A DNA stretch of 64,000 nucleotides from Siphonodentalium dalli (Eukaryota > Mollusca > Scaphopoda > Gadilida > Siphonodentaliidae), in NCBI GenBank assembly GCA_032622095.1, contig CP136065.1, positions 148,807,577-148,871,576 of the forward strand, written 5' to 3'. The notes beneath the pieces are model-generated. The model was not told the origin of the DNA, searched no databases, and saw nothing but the letters and a program-made list of their open reading frames with translations. Shown here piece after piece: positions 50,501 to 56,100 of this stretch. Positions within the stretch are counted from its first letter, which is position 1. Every line of letters starts with the position of its first letter. The position numbers and the translations under genes are program-made.

Positions 50501-53211
50501 TATATACATACACCATTTTGTATACAAATCCAATGTACCGAATGCCATGTTGTATTCTGGTCTTATCACATGACCACACATTATGCTAAAAAACATAGAG
50601 GCATCAATCCATGCGTCCCTATTGAGGAAACAGAAAAAAGGCGAATGCTCAAGTTGTAGAATTTTACATATTCAGAAATTACTACCACTTACATATTTGC
50701 CTTTTTTCTGATCCATCAGTGACACATTCAAACGTGGATATGGTAGAACTGTTATATAGGAAAAGTTCATATAATAACTTCAAGAAACAACATATGGTTG
50801 TTCGTTGAATTCATCATATGAACATTACAACGATATATGAACCATGAAATAAAAGTGCAATATTGTATAAGAACAATTCAAAATACAGGAGTTTGACTGC
50901 GTTTGCGACAACTGTCTGAGAGCCGTCTGTCATAGTTTATTGCGCGAGATTTTAATGGAACAGTGTATAATGAAGATAACGATACTATTTGAATTTATCA
51001 TACAAGTGTCATTAATCAAGAAATGTGTCAACATAATCACATTTCTAGGGATAGGCAGAGTGCCAAAGTTTTTTTTTACATTCATTTTCATAATATATAG
51101 TCACATGATCTAGTCACATAATCACATTTGAGTATTCTACAGACTACATGGTACAACAAATTTCAGATTATTTGACATTTTGATATTTGCTATGTGATAT
51201 ATTGCTTGAACCAAATTGTTTATCAAAACATGTGGAAATACAACTGTTCATCCCAGTTCATTCCAGTTTGAAGAATAATGCTAATACCAAACATAACCAT
51301 GATATACCCGCATGACTCTTCTTGGGGCATCTCATAAACCAGAACTGAGGAAACATGTTATAGCGTGTAATGGCAGGCTGGTAGCCACTGCCTGAAGTAA
51401 TATGCTTCGTAATAATTGGGAATAACATATGAATGGACACCCCAATCTCACTTCCTTTTTGCTCACGATATCAGTGACGATAAAATCTTTGTTACTGTGA
51501 TTAACATTACAAGCTGATCCACATTAACTTGGAAAACAATTTGAAATTGTTCAAGCTGGCTCGGCTGGCCTTCAATTTATATGTTAAGATTTTAAGTTTT
51601 ACGTTGTCAAAAGTCTATTTTATTCCATTATTTATTATATCTTTATTTCCATGTCACATATGGTCAAGTGTGCTTTCATTGTATTGCTTATTTTCAGCTG
51701 TGTTCTGCATAGTTATTCTTATTTTGTTGTATCAGCAGATGTGATCCTGATTAAATTTTATTTTTCCAATAGCGCAGTTTCTTGTTCTATCAAGTTGAAT
51801 TTGGGTTATTGTTGGCCATCGTGCAACTGATCCAACTTATGATAACCCCTATATATAGTACTAGAAGGTGACCCGACTTCGTCCGGGCTATTCAAAAACC
51901 AAATTTCAAGTCGATAGCTCCACCCGTTTTCGATATCTGGTCTGCGCATGCGCGAAGCTGGCGTCGCACGGGCTCGGCAACCCGATAAAATTCGTATCCG
52001 GGGCAAGATACATACACATACCAAATTCCAAGTCGATAGCTCCACCAGTTTACGAGATATATAGCACAATGTCATTTGCGGATACCTCGGCCGGTGATGA
52101 GTTAACGCGACATCGGCCGGTTAAGAGTTAACGCGATCACGTCACGATCTGTTGTTTACGCAATGTTTTTCGATGAGCGAAGCATGGTCCTGCGTTCTTC
52201 CCGACAATTAAGGTAGAAACTTTAAACGTACACATGCGTGTGATACATCATTGGAAAGATGAAGCGCCACAGATTCTAACCGTGCAAATTATATGACTGG
52301 CAATTTATTATTCGCGCTATATCGAATCGATTTGGGAGCACCGAACTGAAATATATTAGCGCAAAACAGCGTAAAAACAGATTTGACCTCGGCACGTGAA
52401 AAGTTGAGCTCGGATCTGAAAAATAATAGGCCTATGCCACTTCCCGACAGAAAATACCCCCACATACCAAGTTTCATCGAAATCGGCTCGGTCGTTTTCG
52501 AGTCCATCGCGATCACACACACACACACACACAGACACACAGATCTTCCAAAATATATAATAGATAGCATTGCTATTAAGTTATTAAGTATTAACTATAT
52601 ATGACCTGTTTCTGTTGAAAACACATCAAAATAAGACTCAATAGCAGAAATGGAGACAAAAATTTGGCACATGGAAAAAACTGCTTTTCGGACCCGAGAG
52701 ACACCCACCCACCCCATCATACGTGCCTGGAAATTTTTCCGACCCCCCCCCCCCCTGCTTGTTCTACAATTAACCTTGAAATAAAAAATGTTTCACACAC
52801 ATGTGACCAATGCTATAATTATATTGAGAAAACGCACGACTAATAAACGTATAAACGTTAAAATAAAATTATATGCGGACAACCCTGCAAATAGCGTATC
52901 TGTCACTTGCAGAATGAGGTTCCCAGATGGTGAATTTAGTGCGGGATGCATCACTAAATTCACCCTCTGGGGACCTCATTCTGCAAATGACAGACACGCT
53001 ATTTGCAGGCTTGTATGCGGATGTAACATATATGTCACAGTTTATTCGTATTTTATAGCTTTAATATCGATTGCATCTCTAATTTTAGGCGAAGCCATAT
53101 CCATCACAAGAAGAGCTCATCGACAGATTAGATGCCAACATTCAGTGGGAAGAATACAAACAGGAAACTCTCCGAAAGTTCTTCAACCAGCGAGCAATGA
53201 CTGCTAGATAG
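14820..53211 (+). CDS. CNBD2: CNBD2/CRIS-like cyclic nucleotide-binding domain protein (15-exon model)
   Basis: Whole-gene entry; exons are listed separately. Exons 2-15 all have AG/GT borders and compatible phases, giving about 563 codons; with exon 1 the product is about 826 residues, longer than I recall for mammalian CNBD2 (roughly 580). Exons 4-8 encode a CNB domain: a helical lead-in, RVIIKKGHPADGMFFLLSGS (beta strands), GDIFGEDDLI and HRRHTVIT (phosphate-binding cassette with the conserved Glu and Arg). Exons 10-14 encode a second, split and degenerate CNB domain; exon 15 gives a helical tail. Known of the family: mouse CRIS binds cAMP and is needed for sperm function; a similar role here is inference. 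No transmembrane segment or catalytic domain is seen. The family call is strong; inclusion of exon 1 is less certain. An AATAAA follows the stop by about 100 bases. Confidence 0.87.
15609..16538. other. Intron 1 sequence, nothing recognised
   Basis: AT-rich and non-repetitive except for a C-run near 16166. A missing small exon could lie here or elsewhere before 27927; none is evident by eye. Confidence 0.4.
16539..16749 (-). mobile_element. Short Helitron-like unit (211 bp)
   Basis: The minus strand starts TCTAATATATATTTTGGGAC and ends GGTCACCTGCTAG, with the same 3' hairpin motif as the other arrays. It has only one TGACCTTGA block. It is a variant subfamily of the 11552 elements. Confidence 0.7.
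17085..18434 (-). mobile_element. Non-autonomous Helitron array, two full units plus a 5' fragment
   Basis: Units 17154-17794 and 17795-18434 are head to tail, each TC...CTAG on the minus strand. They are joined at 17153 to the 5' piece (about 17085-17153) of a variant like 16539. CA/GT repeats near 17716-17765 and 18364-18410 sit just inside the 5' ends. Interiors are TCAAGGTCA rich. The array lies in intron 1 of the CNBD2-like gene. Confidence 0.8.
18435..19422. other. Intron 1, nothing recognised
   Basis: AT-rich unique-looking sequence; only short unsupported ORFs. Confidence 0.4.
19427..19701. mobile_element. piggyBac-type MITE
   Basis: 275 bp with ends CCCTTTGAGTGCC and CCACTGAAAGGG and TTAA on both sides (19423-19426, 19702-19705). 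CCCTTT termini plus TTAA are diagnostic of piggyBac-like elements. It contains a hairpin around 19480-19545 and an A/T-only stretch, and no ORF. Confidence 0.8.
19706..21040. other. Intron 1, nothing recognised
   Basis: AT-rich intronic sequence without recognisable genes or repeats. Confidence 0.35.
21042..21481 (+). mobile_element. Helitron-like element
   Basis: The plus-strand 3' end is GGACGAAGTCGGGCACATCAG then CTAG at 21478-21481, followed by T. The 5' region TATATTTTGGAACTTCTGTC resembles the 5' end of the other Helitrons, but the initial TC is not clear. The interior has an internal repeat (21117-21235 and 21240-21360). Confidence 0.6.
21790..22104 (-). mobile_element. tRNA-derived SINE
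   Basis: On the minus strand the head begins near 22104 with GGTGGCTCAATCGGTTAG (A box about 22089-22100) and has a B box GGTTCAAATCC at 22030-22040; spacing suits a tRNA-like RNA polymerase III promoter. The 3' end is a (TGAT)n-type tail at 21790-21812. It lies in intron 1. The head could also be a decayed tRNA gene, but the tail makes a SINE more likely. Confidence 0.7.
22263..23635. mobile_element. CTTAAG-palindrome element, TTGCGCTTAAGCGCAA type, with 6-bp TSD
   Basis: 1,373 bp. The ends TATGGGAGGCCAAATTCACA and its complement end TATGG/CCATA, with a perfect 6-bp duplication CATGTT at 22257-22262 and 23636-23641. Palindrome arrays based on GCGCTTAAGCGC lie at 22290-22350 and 23425-23605. 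The centre holds a ~210-bp palindrome (22681-22890). No ORF is credible. TAY termini and 6-bp duplication fit what I recall of the IS3EU superfamily. Confidence 0.72.
22681..22890. repeat. Long near-perfect palindrome (about 105-bp arms, no loop)
   Basis: The sequence is symmetrical around CTCTCGAGAG at 22781-22790 with few mismatches. It would form a cruciform or long hairpin RNA. It is the core of the element 22263-23635. Confidence 0.85.
23686..24009. other. Intron 1, nothing recognised
   Basis: Short unique-looking stretch between the fold-back and the LINE remnant. Confidence 0.35.
24010..24960 (-). pseudogene. Non-LTR retrotransposon reverse transcriptase, C-terminal remnant
   Basis: The minus strand reads, with frameshifts, NERLCSLCGKGIGDEFHF and LVCPNLEELRSRYI, the cysteine-containing tail typical of LINE ORF2 proteins, preceded by an open segment (24274-24633) with RFRSRNHRLPMET and a further upstream part to about 24950. 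A stop/frameshift at about 24274 separates the two. It is a decayed fragment in intron 1 with no catalytic RT motifs present. Confidence 0.7.
25523..25576. repeat. 27-bp tandem duplication
   Basis: TTTGAGGACAACTATTATAT... repeated exactly at 25523 and 25550. Confidence 0.9.
25857..27094 (+). mobile_element. Non-autonomous Helitron array, two head-to-tail units
   Basis: Plus-strand units 25857-26481 and 26482-27094 each start TCT.TTATATATTTTGGAAG and end in CTAG after a GGACGAAGTCGGGTCACC hairpin region, with A before and T after the array. The two units are nearly identical over several hundred bases. They are TGACCTTGA rich. No Helitron protein. Confidence 0.82.
27217..27638. mobile_element. 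TTAA-type MITE (family a), diverged
   Basis: The left end AGGTACTAAATCCGATCAGA follows TTAA (27213-27216); a degenerate right end precedes TTAA (27639-27642). The inner motif of the family recurs near 27440-27480. It lies about 290 bp upstream of exon 2. Confidence 0.6.
27927..28113 (+). CDS. CNBD2-like exon 2
   Basis: The frame reads AVKKESWFALLDNIIAATS, then KRERAFITF and ends FSQKFLSE at donor GAG|GTGAGC, phase 0. Two acceptors are possible: after 27926 (TTTACAG) or after 27937 (TCTCAG). Neither gives phase 0 at the start, so a preceding exon other than 14820-15608 is required. The frame is closed by a stop upstream at 27910. It encodes the helical region ahead of the first CNB domain. 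A TTAA-type MITE ends about 290 bases upstream. Confidence 0.8.
28231..28345. repeat. Fragment with GGTACC-core repeats
   Basis: TTGCCACATTTTGGTGTTTTGGGTACCC and two diverged repeats of GGTGTTTTG.GTACCC-type units. The left end resembles the element at 28867-29149; the matching right end is not clear. Confidence 0.45.
28748..28822 (+). CDS. CNBD2-like exon 3
   Basis: 75 bases, phase 0 to 0, between TTCTAG and AAG|GTTCGT. It reads DIITDEIREILSKLP then SPEEIIK, a helical linker joining exon 2 to exon 4 in frame. Confidence 0.87.
28867..29149. mobile_element. Small TIR element (MITE)
   Basis: The inverted ends CATTGTCGCCACATTTTGGT (28867) and its near complement ending 29149 enclose about 230 bp without an ORF. 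It lies in intron 3. Confidence 0.6.
29527..29625 (+). mobile_element. tRNA-like SINE head
   Basis: TAGCCAAGGTGG (A-box-like, about 29538) and TTTTCGAACCCC (B-box-like, about 29600) are spaced about 50 bp apart within a sequence that could fold as a tRNA. No intact acceptor stem was confirmed and no clear 3' tail follows, so it could be a tRNA pseudogene. Confidence 0.5.
29700..30643 (+). other. GC-richer segment with an unrecognised ORF
   Basis: The base composition is clearly less AT-rich than the surrounding intron. An ORF at 29745-30071 (108 codons, start MLLFPLTGPELPVSC) and shorter frames after it do not match anything I know. The segment could be a retrotransposon or captured-gene remnant inside intron 3. 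Confidence 0.35.
30300..30852 (+). CDS. Unrecognised Ser/Asn-rich helical ORFs (two duplicated copies)
   Basis: Two + strand frames, 30300-30548 (82 codons) and 30610-30852 (80 codons), share their last 70 residues because of the 304-bp duplication. The shared part has a run of Asn/Ser and then an Ala/Glu-rich helix. Frame use and composition look coding, but there is no known domain, and position within intron 3 of another gene suggests a transposon-derived fragment. Confidence 0.3.
30340..30947. repeat. Perfect 304-bp tandem duplication
   Basis: 30340-30643 is repeated at 30644-30947 with no difference found by eye. Each copy contains the same open frame (ESSIAITTSSTNNNNSGSSS, then AERLTEIAAKQCAELMAESA), a Ser/Asn-rich then helical peptide ending VIRPA. 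The peptide family is unrecognised. Confidence 0.9.
31543..31634 (+). CDS. CNBD2-like exon 4
   Basis: 92 bases, phase 0 to 2, acceptor TATCAG, donor ACAG|GTCAGT. It reads VLRCMKVISRPFNSYTLVV and then QKQISQNAFYD, the amphipathic helices that normally precede the first beta strand of a CNB domain. The longest open frame across this exon is a different one and is a shadow. Confidence 0.9.
31881..32028. repeat. Inverted repeat (hairpin MITE)
   Basis: CCGGTTCCGTGGTTTTAGTG at 31881 is mirrored at 32009-32028; the arms are about 65 bp with a small central loop around TGAATATTCA. Related half-copies occur at 33290-33380 and 48990-49045. Confidence 0.75.
32355..32428 (+). CDS. CNBD2-like exon 5 (CNB-1 beta strands)
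   Basis: 74 bases, phase 2 to 1, acceptor TTGTAG, donor TCAT|GTAAGT. It encodes HNRVIIKKGHPADGMFFLLS, the hallmark first strands of a CNB fold (compare ...VIIREG..AD.MYFI..G in the family). Confidence 0.93.
32897..32958 (+). CDS. CNBD2-like exon 6
   Basis: 62 bases, phase 1 to 0, acceptor TTCTAG, donor GGC|GTAAGT. It encodes VEKAEGKKQPYELNIGDIFG; the final FG begins the phosphate-binding cassette. Confidence 0.92.
33480..33563 (+). CDS. CNBD2-like exon 7 (phosphate-binding cassette)
   Basis: 84 bases, phase 0 to 0, acceptor TTTCAG, donor CTT|GTAAGT. With the end of exon 6 it forms FGEDDLICGSHRRHTV. Aligned to the canonical FGE.....(P)RAATV motif, the ribose-binding Glu and the phosphate-binding Arg are both present. 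A CTTAAG-palindrome element starts 63 bases downstream. Confidence 0.92.
33626..34860. mobile_element. CTTAAG-palindrome element, TTGGACTTAAGTCCAA type, with 6-bp TSD
   Basis: 1,235 bp in intron 7. The ends TATGGCAAGCCGTTTTCACA and complement are flanked by the perfect duplication CTCGGC (33620-33625, 34861-34866). Subterminal arrays hold more than twenty copies of the 16-bp palindrome TTGGACTTAAGTCCAA (33658-34032 and 34580-34827), spaced by a few bases of A/T or overlapping arms. The 34035-34570 centre has no credible ORF. It is the cleanest member of the family. Confidence 0.8.
35270..35334 (+). CDS. CNBD2-like exon 8
   Basis: 65 bases, phase 0 to 2, acceptor TTCCAG, donor CAA|GTAGGT. It reads DYNIIFEMSPGANDPKNLDV, closing the first CNB domain. 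Confidence 0.88.
35390..35887. mobile_element. TTAA-type MITE (family b), partial
   Basis: The right part, from ACTAAGTTACGAATTTCC (35526) to GAGTACAGTACCCCT before TTAA (35888-35891), matches the copy at 36278-36822. The left end is not visible; a (GA)n run at 35468-35512 lies inside. Confidence 0.55.
35468..35512. repeat. (GA)n microsatellite
   Basis: GA run with one phase slip. Confidence 0.9.
35915..35992 (+). CDS. CNBD2-like exon 9
   Basis: 78 bases, phase 2 to 2, acceptor TTGCAG, donor TACAA|GTAAGT. It reads QNVLFQHFPLHRLAENPSTW, a helical linker between the two CNB units. A MITE end with TTAA (35888-35891) lies only 23 bases before the exon. The following intron (35993-47093, 11.1 kb) is almost filled by one nested transposon complex. 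Confidence 0.88.
36278..36822. mobile_element. TTAA-type MITE (family b) inside a CTTAAG core
   Basis: 545 bp. The ends AGGGGTACTG and CAGTATCCCT are flanked by TTAA (36274-36277, 36823-36826). Removing it with one TTAA restores TTTTACTTAAGTAAAA, so it inserted exactly into a palindrome centre. Confidence 0.8.
37345..39222. mobile_element. Candidate TIR element (1.9 kb)
   Basis: GTTATTTCGCTAAAATCCTG then ATTCAGAATC (37346) is mirrored near 39185-39222. A second short inverted pair around GAATC.GGATTC lies at 37370-37530. No target duplication was identified. A C-run lies at 38150-38168. A relative without the rest lies at 59470-59610. Confidence 0.4.
38655..38946 (-). CDS. Unrecognised ORF segment inside the candidate element
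   Basis: The minus-strand frame from about 38946 to the stop at 38655 reads RASFSNSSRPPESNSDDVVK and later STPTPNVGTICLAVQSF. It is the carboxyl part of a longer frame whose first half is repeat-derived. Composition looks protein-like (varied, polar), but no family is recognised. It could be an exon captured by the surrounding element. Confidence 0.3.
39431..40130. repeat. Tandem duplication, about 355 bp, with TATTCCGAAGGTT minisatellite
   Basis: 39440-39780 is repeated, diverged, at about 39795-40130. Each begins with several copies of a roughly 15-bp unit CTATTCCGAAGGTT. Confidence 0.75.
40560..41096 (+). mobile_element. Degraded Helitron-like 3' region
   Basis: Four diverged units of GACGGGTCAAATCGTGA...TGACCTTGACCTT precede CGGACGAAGTCGGGCCCATC and the degenerate terminus CTTG at 41096. 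The 5' end is not identified. The flank to 41290 is repeated in inverted form at 60845-61039. Confidence 0.55.
42180..43555. mobile_element. hAT-like element with poly-G/poly-C termini (copy 2)
   Basis: It begins CAGGGGTGGGG and ends with about 18 C then G, and is flanked by the perfect 7-bp repeat ATCCAAT (42173-42179, 43556-43562). Both ends continue with TCGGAAA.AAATTCCAGGCA in inverted orientation. It shares most of its sequence, inverted, with copy 3 at 50211-52757. It has only short frames, conserved at DNA level. It disrupts an ORF of the host element. Confidence 0.72.
43511..43906 (-). pseudogene. Interrupted ORF of the 3.7-kb transposon
   Basis: The frame starts MLIVSSKRREQLFSPATKRR, is rich in Arg, Ser and Pro, then has a helical segment with SLIPTVLKELSRCDLQDVPL and EFFKLVENGKFPLD. 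At that point the G-tract element enters; the last codons (Gly run and after) belong to the insertion. Across the 7-bp duplication the original frame would stay open for about 11 more codons, to a stop near 42129. The EFFKLV.NGKFPL string recalls uncharacterised proteins often predicted in invertebrate genomes, which I suspect are transposon products; that is memory only. Confidence 0.5.
44123..44590 (-). other. Unrecognised long frame in the 3.7-kb transposon
   Basis: A 155-codon minus-strand frame with a hydrophobic first half and no recognised domain. The composition follows the AT-rich DNA, so a real protein is doubtful. Confidence 0.2.
45266..46366. mobile_element. Two adjacent TTAA-type MITEs inside a CTTAAG core
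   Basis: The first unit (45266-45777) begins like family a (AGGTACTCAATCCGA) and ends like family b (CAGTATCCCT). The second (45782-46366) is a full family-b copy in the opposite orientation to 36278-36822. TTAA occurs at 45262-45265, 45778-45781 and 46367-46370. Outside lie TTTTTTAC and GTAAAAT, so the pair also sits in a palindrome centre. Confidence 0.7.
46408..47093. other. End of intron 9, nothing recognised
   Basis: AT-rich unique-looking sequence between the nested complex and exon 10. Confidence 0.4.
47094..47154 (+). CDS. CNBD2-like exon 10 (start of CNB-2)
   Basis: 61 bases, phase 2 to 0, acceptor TTTCAG, donor TCG|GTGGGT. It reads YGKCIVRDSNEIDWIYVIRS, matching the first beta strands of a second CNB fold (V.R....D.IY.I.SG). 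Confidence 0.9.
47444..47588 (+). CDS. CNBD2-like exon 11
   Basis: 145 bases, phase 0 to 1, acceptor ATTCAG, donor CAAG|GTAAAT. It starts GEAKILKRLDPGLVNIRAR, continuing the second CNB fold, then becomes strongly basic (RRKKIKKKE). This is the start of the insert that splits the domain. Confidence 0.9.
47941..48443 (+). CDS. CNBD2-like exon 12 (insert in CNB-2)
   Basis: 503 bases, phase 1 to 0, acceptor TTGCAG, donor TTT|GTGAGT. About 150 residues are low-complexity, Ser, Arg and Pro rich, with an acidic patch (NDDYEDDNES) and PKA-type motifs RRSS, RRLS and RRAS. The end, PPFVQIETLHAGQVF, returns to the CNB fold. The insert therefore sits between beta strands of CNB-2, a common place for loops to grow. 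Reading continues past the donor for about 20 codons; the next exon fits in phase. Confidence 0.9.
48849..48955. repeat. (TA)n runs with flanking inverted repeat
   Basis: Two short TA runs (48846-48862 and 48935-48948). GGCATACGGAATAAATATA before the first run is mirrored as ATTCCGTATTCC after it, a small hairpin. Confidence 0.7.
49362..49412 (+). CDS. CNBD2-like exon 13
   Basis: 51 bases, phase 0 to 0, acceptor TTATAG, donor CTG|GTAAGA. It reads GLRCLLDPEQRGPSVSL. With the end of exon 12 it gives VFGL...EQRGPSV, a degenerate phosphate-binding cassette: the position of the conserved Glu is Leu, while an Arg remains. Confidence 0.86.
49960..50049 (+). CDS. CNBD2-like exon 14
   Basis: 90 bases, phase 0 to 0, acceptor TTGCAG, donor AAG|GTATAA. 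It reads VSGECELIQINRKFFMKLCD, the final strand and start of the C helix of CNB-2. Confidence 0.9.
50211..52757. mobile_element. hAT-like element with poly-G/poly-C termini (copy 3), carrying a nested Helitron
   Basis: It begins CAGAGGGGGG and ends CCCCCTG in intron 14; the 7-bp flanks TTTGTTC and CTTGTTC differ at one base. Most of it (50220-50430, 51000-51860, 52565-52750) is the inverted counterpart of 42180-43555. The Helitron 51861-52564 interrupts the homology, giving a clean empty-site comparison at about 42366. Confidence 0.7.
51861..52564 (-). mobile_element. Helitron with atypical interior
   Basis: On the minus strand it runs from TCTATTATATATTTTGGAAG (52564) to GGTCACCTTCTAG (51861), between A and T. 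Unlike the others the interior is not TGACCTTGA rich; it carries unrelated, GC-richer sequence (51890-52400) with an internal repeat of CAAGTCGATAGCTCCACC (51908 and 52029). Confidence 0.75.
52880..53012. repeat. Near-perfect inverted repeat (hairpin)
   Basis: CCTGCAAATAGCGT...GAATGAGGT at the left and its complement at the right form arms of about 60 bp around a short loop containing GATGCATC. It ends 76 bases before exon 15. Related sequence occurs at 10290-10380. Confidence 0.8.
53089..53211 (+). CDS. CNBD2-like exon 15 (terminal exon)
   Basis: 123 bases including stop TAG, acceptor TTTTAG, phase 0. It encodes a helical tail, AKPYPSQEELIDRLDANIQW and then EEYKQETLRKFFNQR. A near-perfect inverted repeat (52880-53012) ends only about 76 bases before the acceptor. 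Confidence 0.9.
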   Translation, partial: AKPYPSQEELIDRLDANIQWEEYKQETLRKFFNQRAMTAR

Positions 53212-53314
53212 CAGTGGATTAAGCAGTCATTATATTTGCCGAATCAGTATTACTTATAATGTGGATTTCTAACTGCATGGATCGCAGATGTCGTGACAGA
53301 AATCGCATTCAAAC

Positions 53315-53320
53315 AATAAA
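53315..53320 (+). promoter_or_regulatory. Polyadenylation signal AATAAA
   Basis: AATAAA 104 bases after the stop codon of the CNBD2-like gene, followed by a T-rich stretch. It is the first such hexamer downstream of the stop. Confidence 0.6.
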
Positions 53321-55828
53321 CCTTTTTTTTTCAGAAAGACGAATGTCTCTTCTTTCCATCCATGGGATAAATGGACCGTACATGATTCACAATTCGTTTA
53401 GCTTGATTAAATTTTGAAAATATTGAACATCGCGTCGTGCAACTTAAAGGAAAACAATGCCTTCGACATTAAAGTGGGTTCATGTGGAATAACATAAATC
53501 TACAAAAATCTGTATAAAACCTATCACTTGTTCTTATTTTCATTATTAATAATTCTCCAATCAAAACCATTGTTTTGTAAATATTACTGTTACGGTGGAA
53601 TTACCAATAAAAGCCCAAATTGGTCCAAAAAGAAACCAAAGTTTAAACAAAACATGACTGTAAATATTAAAAAAGGTCAATGCATTGGAAAATATTTGAA
53701 CTTACCACACGATTAGCAATGTTTGTTGACAAATCACTGTAACAATTTTATTTACAGAACAGGGTTTCAACAAGTGAAATTTCGTTATTTGATTACTATC
53801 AGTTATGGGCATAAGAAAGTATATCTATTTCGCAATGCTCGTCTCAATGATACTGTTTTAAGCACTGGCCGACAATCAGGTGCATAATTTATATATGAAT
53901 TCCGAAATTGTGCGACTCTGACACCTTGTGTTAGAATTTTGGTTGCCGGCCGTTTGGTTCAGTGAATTTTATAATTATATGGAAGAAATTTTTAACGTTT
54001 CGAGCATCACAACTATTGTTGTATTCGTCCACATTCAGAAAAGTGGAGGCCTTTTTGGACGACATCTCTAATATTTATCTATATTTTAAGGGACAAATAA
54101 ACTTCTTGCCTAAATAATAAATATGGCCGGTACCGACTACCTGCACGAAAGATTTGCCATCATGTTAATAATATAATTGATACTGGGTTGCCTGTACCAG
54201 TCGGTATCGACTGACTACTGGTAAACTTCACGACATGCCGACTCGGCCGCACCGGCCGGTATAGGCTACCGTAACCGTACTACATTCTATAAAATGAATA
54301 AATATAAACTTTTCATGACTTTTGAATGATAAATGTCAGAATGTGTCAAATAACGTTGTATGTTGTGATTTAATCGGAAATAACACAAGGTGAATTTTGT
54401 GTCGGATTGCCGGTTTCTTGCCTACAGTATGGCCGGTACCAACAATTAACCTGCACGAAAGATTGGCCATCATGTTGGTACTGGGTTGCCTGTACCGGTC
54501 GGTGCTGAGAGACTGTTGGCATGCCGGTATGCATGAACCAGAATGTATGAATGCACCAGAATGCAGCCGGTACTGATATGTTTACTGGGAGCGTGTACTA
54601 TTGTGTTTATGTGCCACATATGGTGGGTTACTGTATTTGTCCACTACATCGATGCATTATAATTTCTATTCATATAGCAGTATGGAATTTGACCACCCAG
54701 GTATAGACCTAGCATACTCCAACCACGCACTGACTTGAAAAATCCAATGATGTATGTGGTATAGACAAATGCCTATCAGCCAGTATTTTAAAGACACGGT
54801 TGGCCTTGGCGGTGGGTATCATGTGAAAATATCTCCACCCGTCAAAAACCGCCACAAACAGAAAGAACATCAAAATGTAGATAGACTTTGTCCGTATACA
54901 AATAAGAAATATCACATAAACAGTATGTTATGGTCATATGTTTGACCATTGTTATGTAAACAAAAGCATAAAAAGTTACTTTTCTGGTGTTTGTTTATAT
55001 TATGATGGTAAACATAAAGAGCGTTCTTTGTTGGTGAATACCTGATATGGAACTAATAAAGAGCGTTTATGTCAGTTGTGTGTGATTAGCCAGTAGCATT
55101 GTGCTGTCTTCTGTAACACAATCAAGCTCTTGCTTTGGTAAAATATAGTAGGTCTTTATGATAACATGCTATTTACGCGATGGTCATGGTATATATGAAC
55201 GGAACTGTATGCGTTTTAATGTTTTTCTGTTTACGGTGTTTGGAACAAATATGAATATTTTCGACAATTAAGGCCGCACGTGCCTTTAAACGAAATCTTC
55301 ATATTTGCACTTAACCGTTTTTTGTTTTCAATTAAACAGCGTCTGAAACAGGTTAAACTGACATTTGAACTAAAGGAGATCATTTCCCATGCAGTCACAT
55401 GAGTTATGTCAGTACGGATTTATGCAGTTTTAGACCAACATTAGTTAAATGTATAGGGGTGGGTGCAGCTTAAGCACATACATGTTCGCACTGTTCTGCA
55501 GTTATGCTCTGGGCGTCTTGTCTGGCTGGTTATCTTCAAGTGTCGCTGGTTCGTGTTTCGTCTCGCTGGATCTCGTCCTCGTTCATTACTTACAGGCAAA
55601 ATTCCAAAATTGCCTCGGAATGTGTGAATTTTATTTACGTTTGCTGTCATAAAACCGACTAAAGGAAGAAATAGTGTGCCGCGATATACCGACAATTCAA
55701 GTAATCCAATACCGACTACATGGTATTAAAAATAAAACCGAAGTATGACTAAATTAATACCGGAAAAACCGTCAAAGCCCTATACCACTATGGTTTATGC
55801 AGCCTGAATTGTTGACTCATTAAGTGTC
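53321..55828. other. Intergenic, with a dispersed direct repeat
   Basis: No gene seen. ATGGCCGGTACC...CCTGCACGAAAGATT.GCCATC and GGTTGCCTGTACC.GTCGGT occur at 54122-54215 and again at 54429-54505. A small fold between 54755 and 54915 is not supported as a gene. Confidence 0.5.
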
Positions 55829-55892
55829 GGCGACGGATATATACGTCGCCCGAAAGGTGCCATCCATGTACCGGCGACGGATATACGTCGCC
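55829..55892. repeat. Two copies of a GGCGACG...CGTCGCC palindrome
   Basis: GGCGACGGATATATACGTCG (55829) and GGCGACGGATATACGTCGCC (55873-55892) differ only by a TA in the loop. Confidence 0.85.
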
Positions 55893-55986
55893 CAGAACAT
55901 CTAGTTTAAAACATGCTGTGCGAGAAACTCACAATTTCAATCTTGGTTTACATGCTTAAAACACTGACGATCAGATGCTCGTAGCC

Positions 55987-55987
55987 C

Positions 55988-56034
<47 letters not shown>
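55987..56034. repeat. (TA)n microsatellite
   Basis: A TA run of about 48 bases directly beside the 3' side of the Penelope-like element. Confidence 0.95.
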
Positions 56035-56038
<4 letters not shown>

Positions 56039-56100
56039 AAGTTCTTATCAATATATGATAACACCAATTAAAGACCCATCAAATCTTTAATGTCGTACTA

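Noticed and set aside
52788-53207. 139-codon + frame covering exon 15
   Set aside because: Includes the 52880-53012 hairpin in a different frame from the true exon 15; shadow of the real coding frame.
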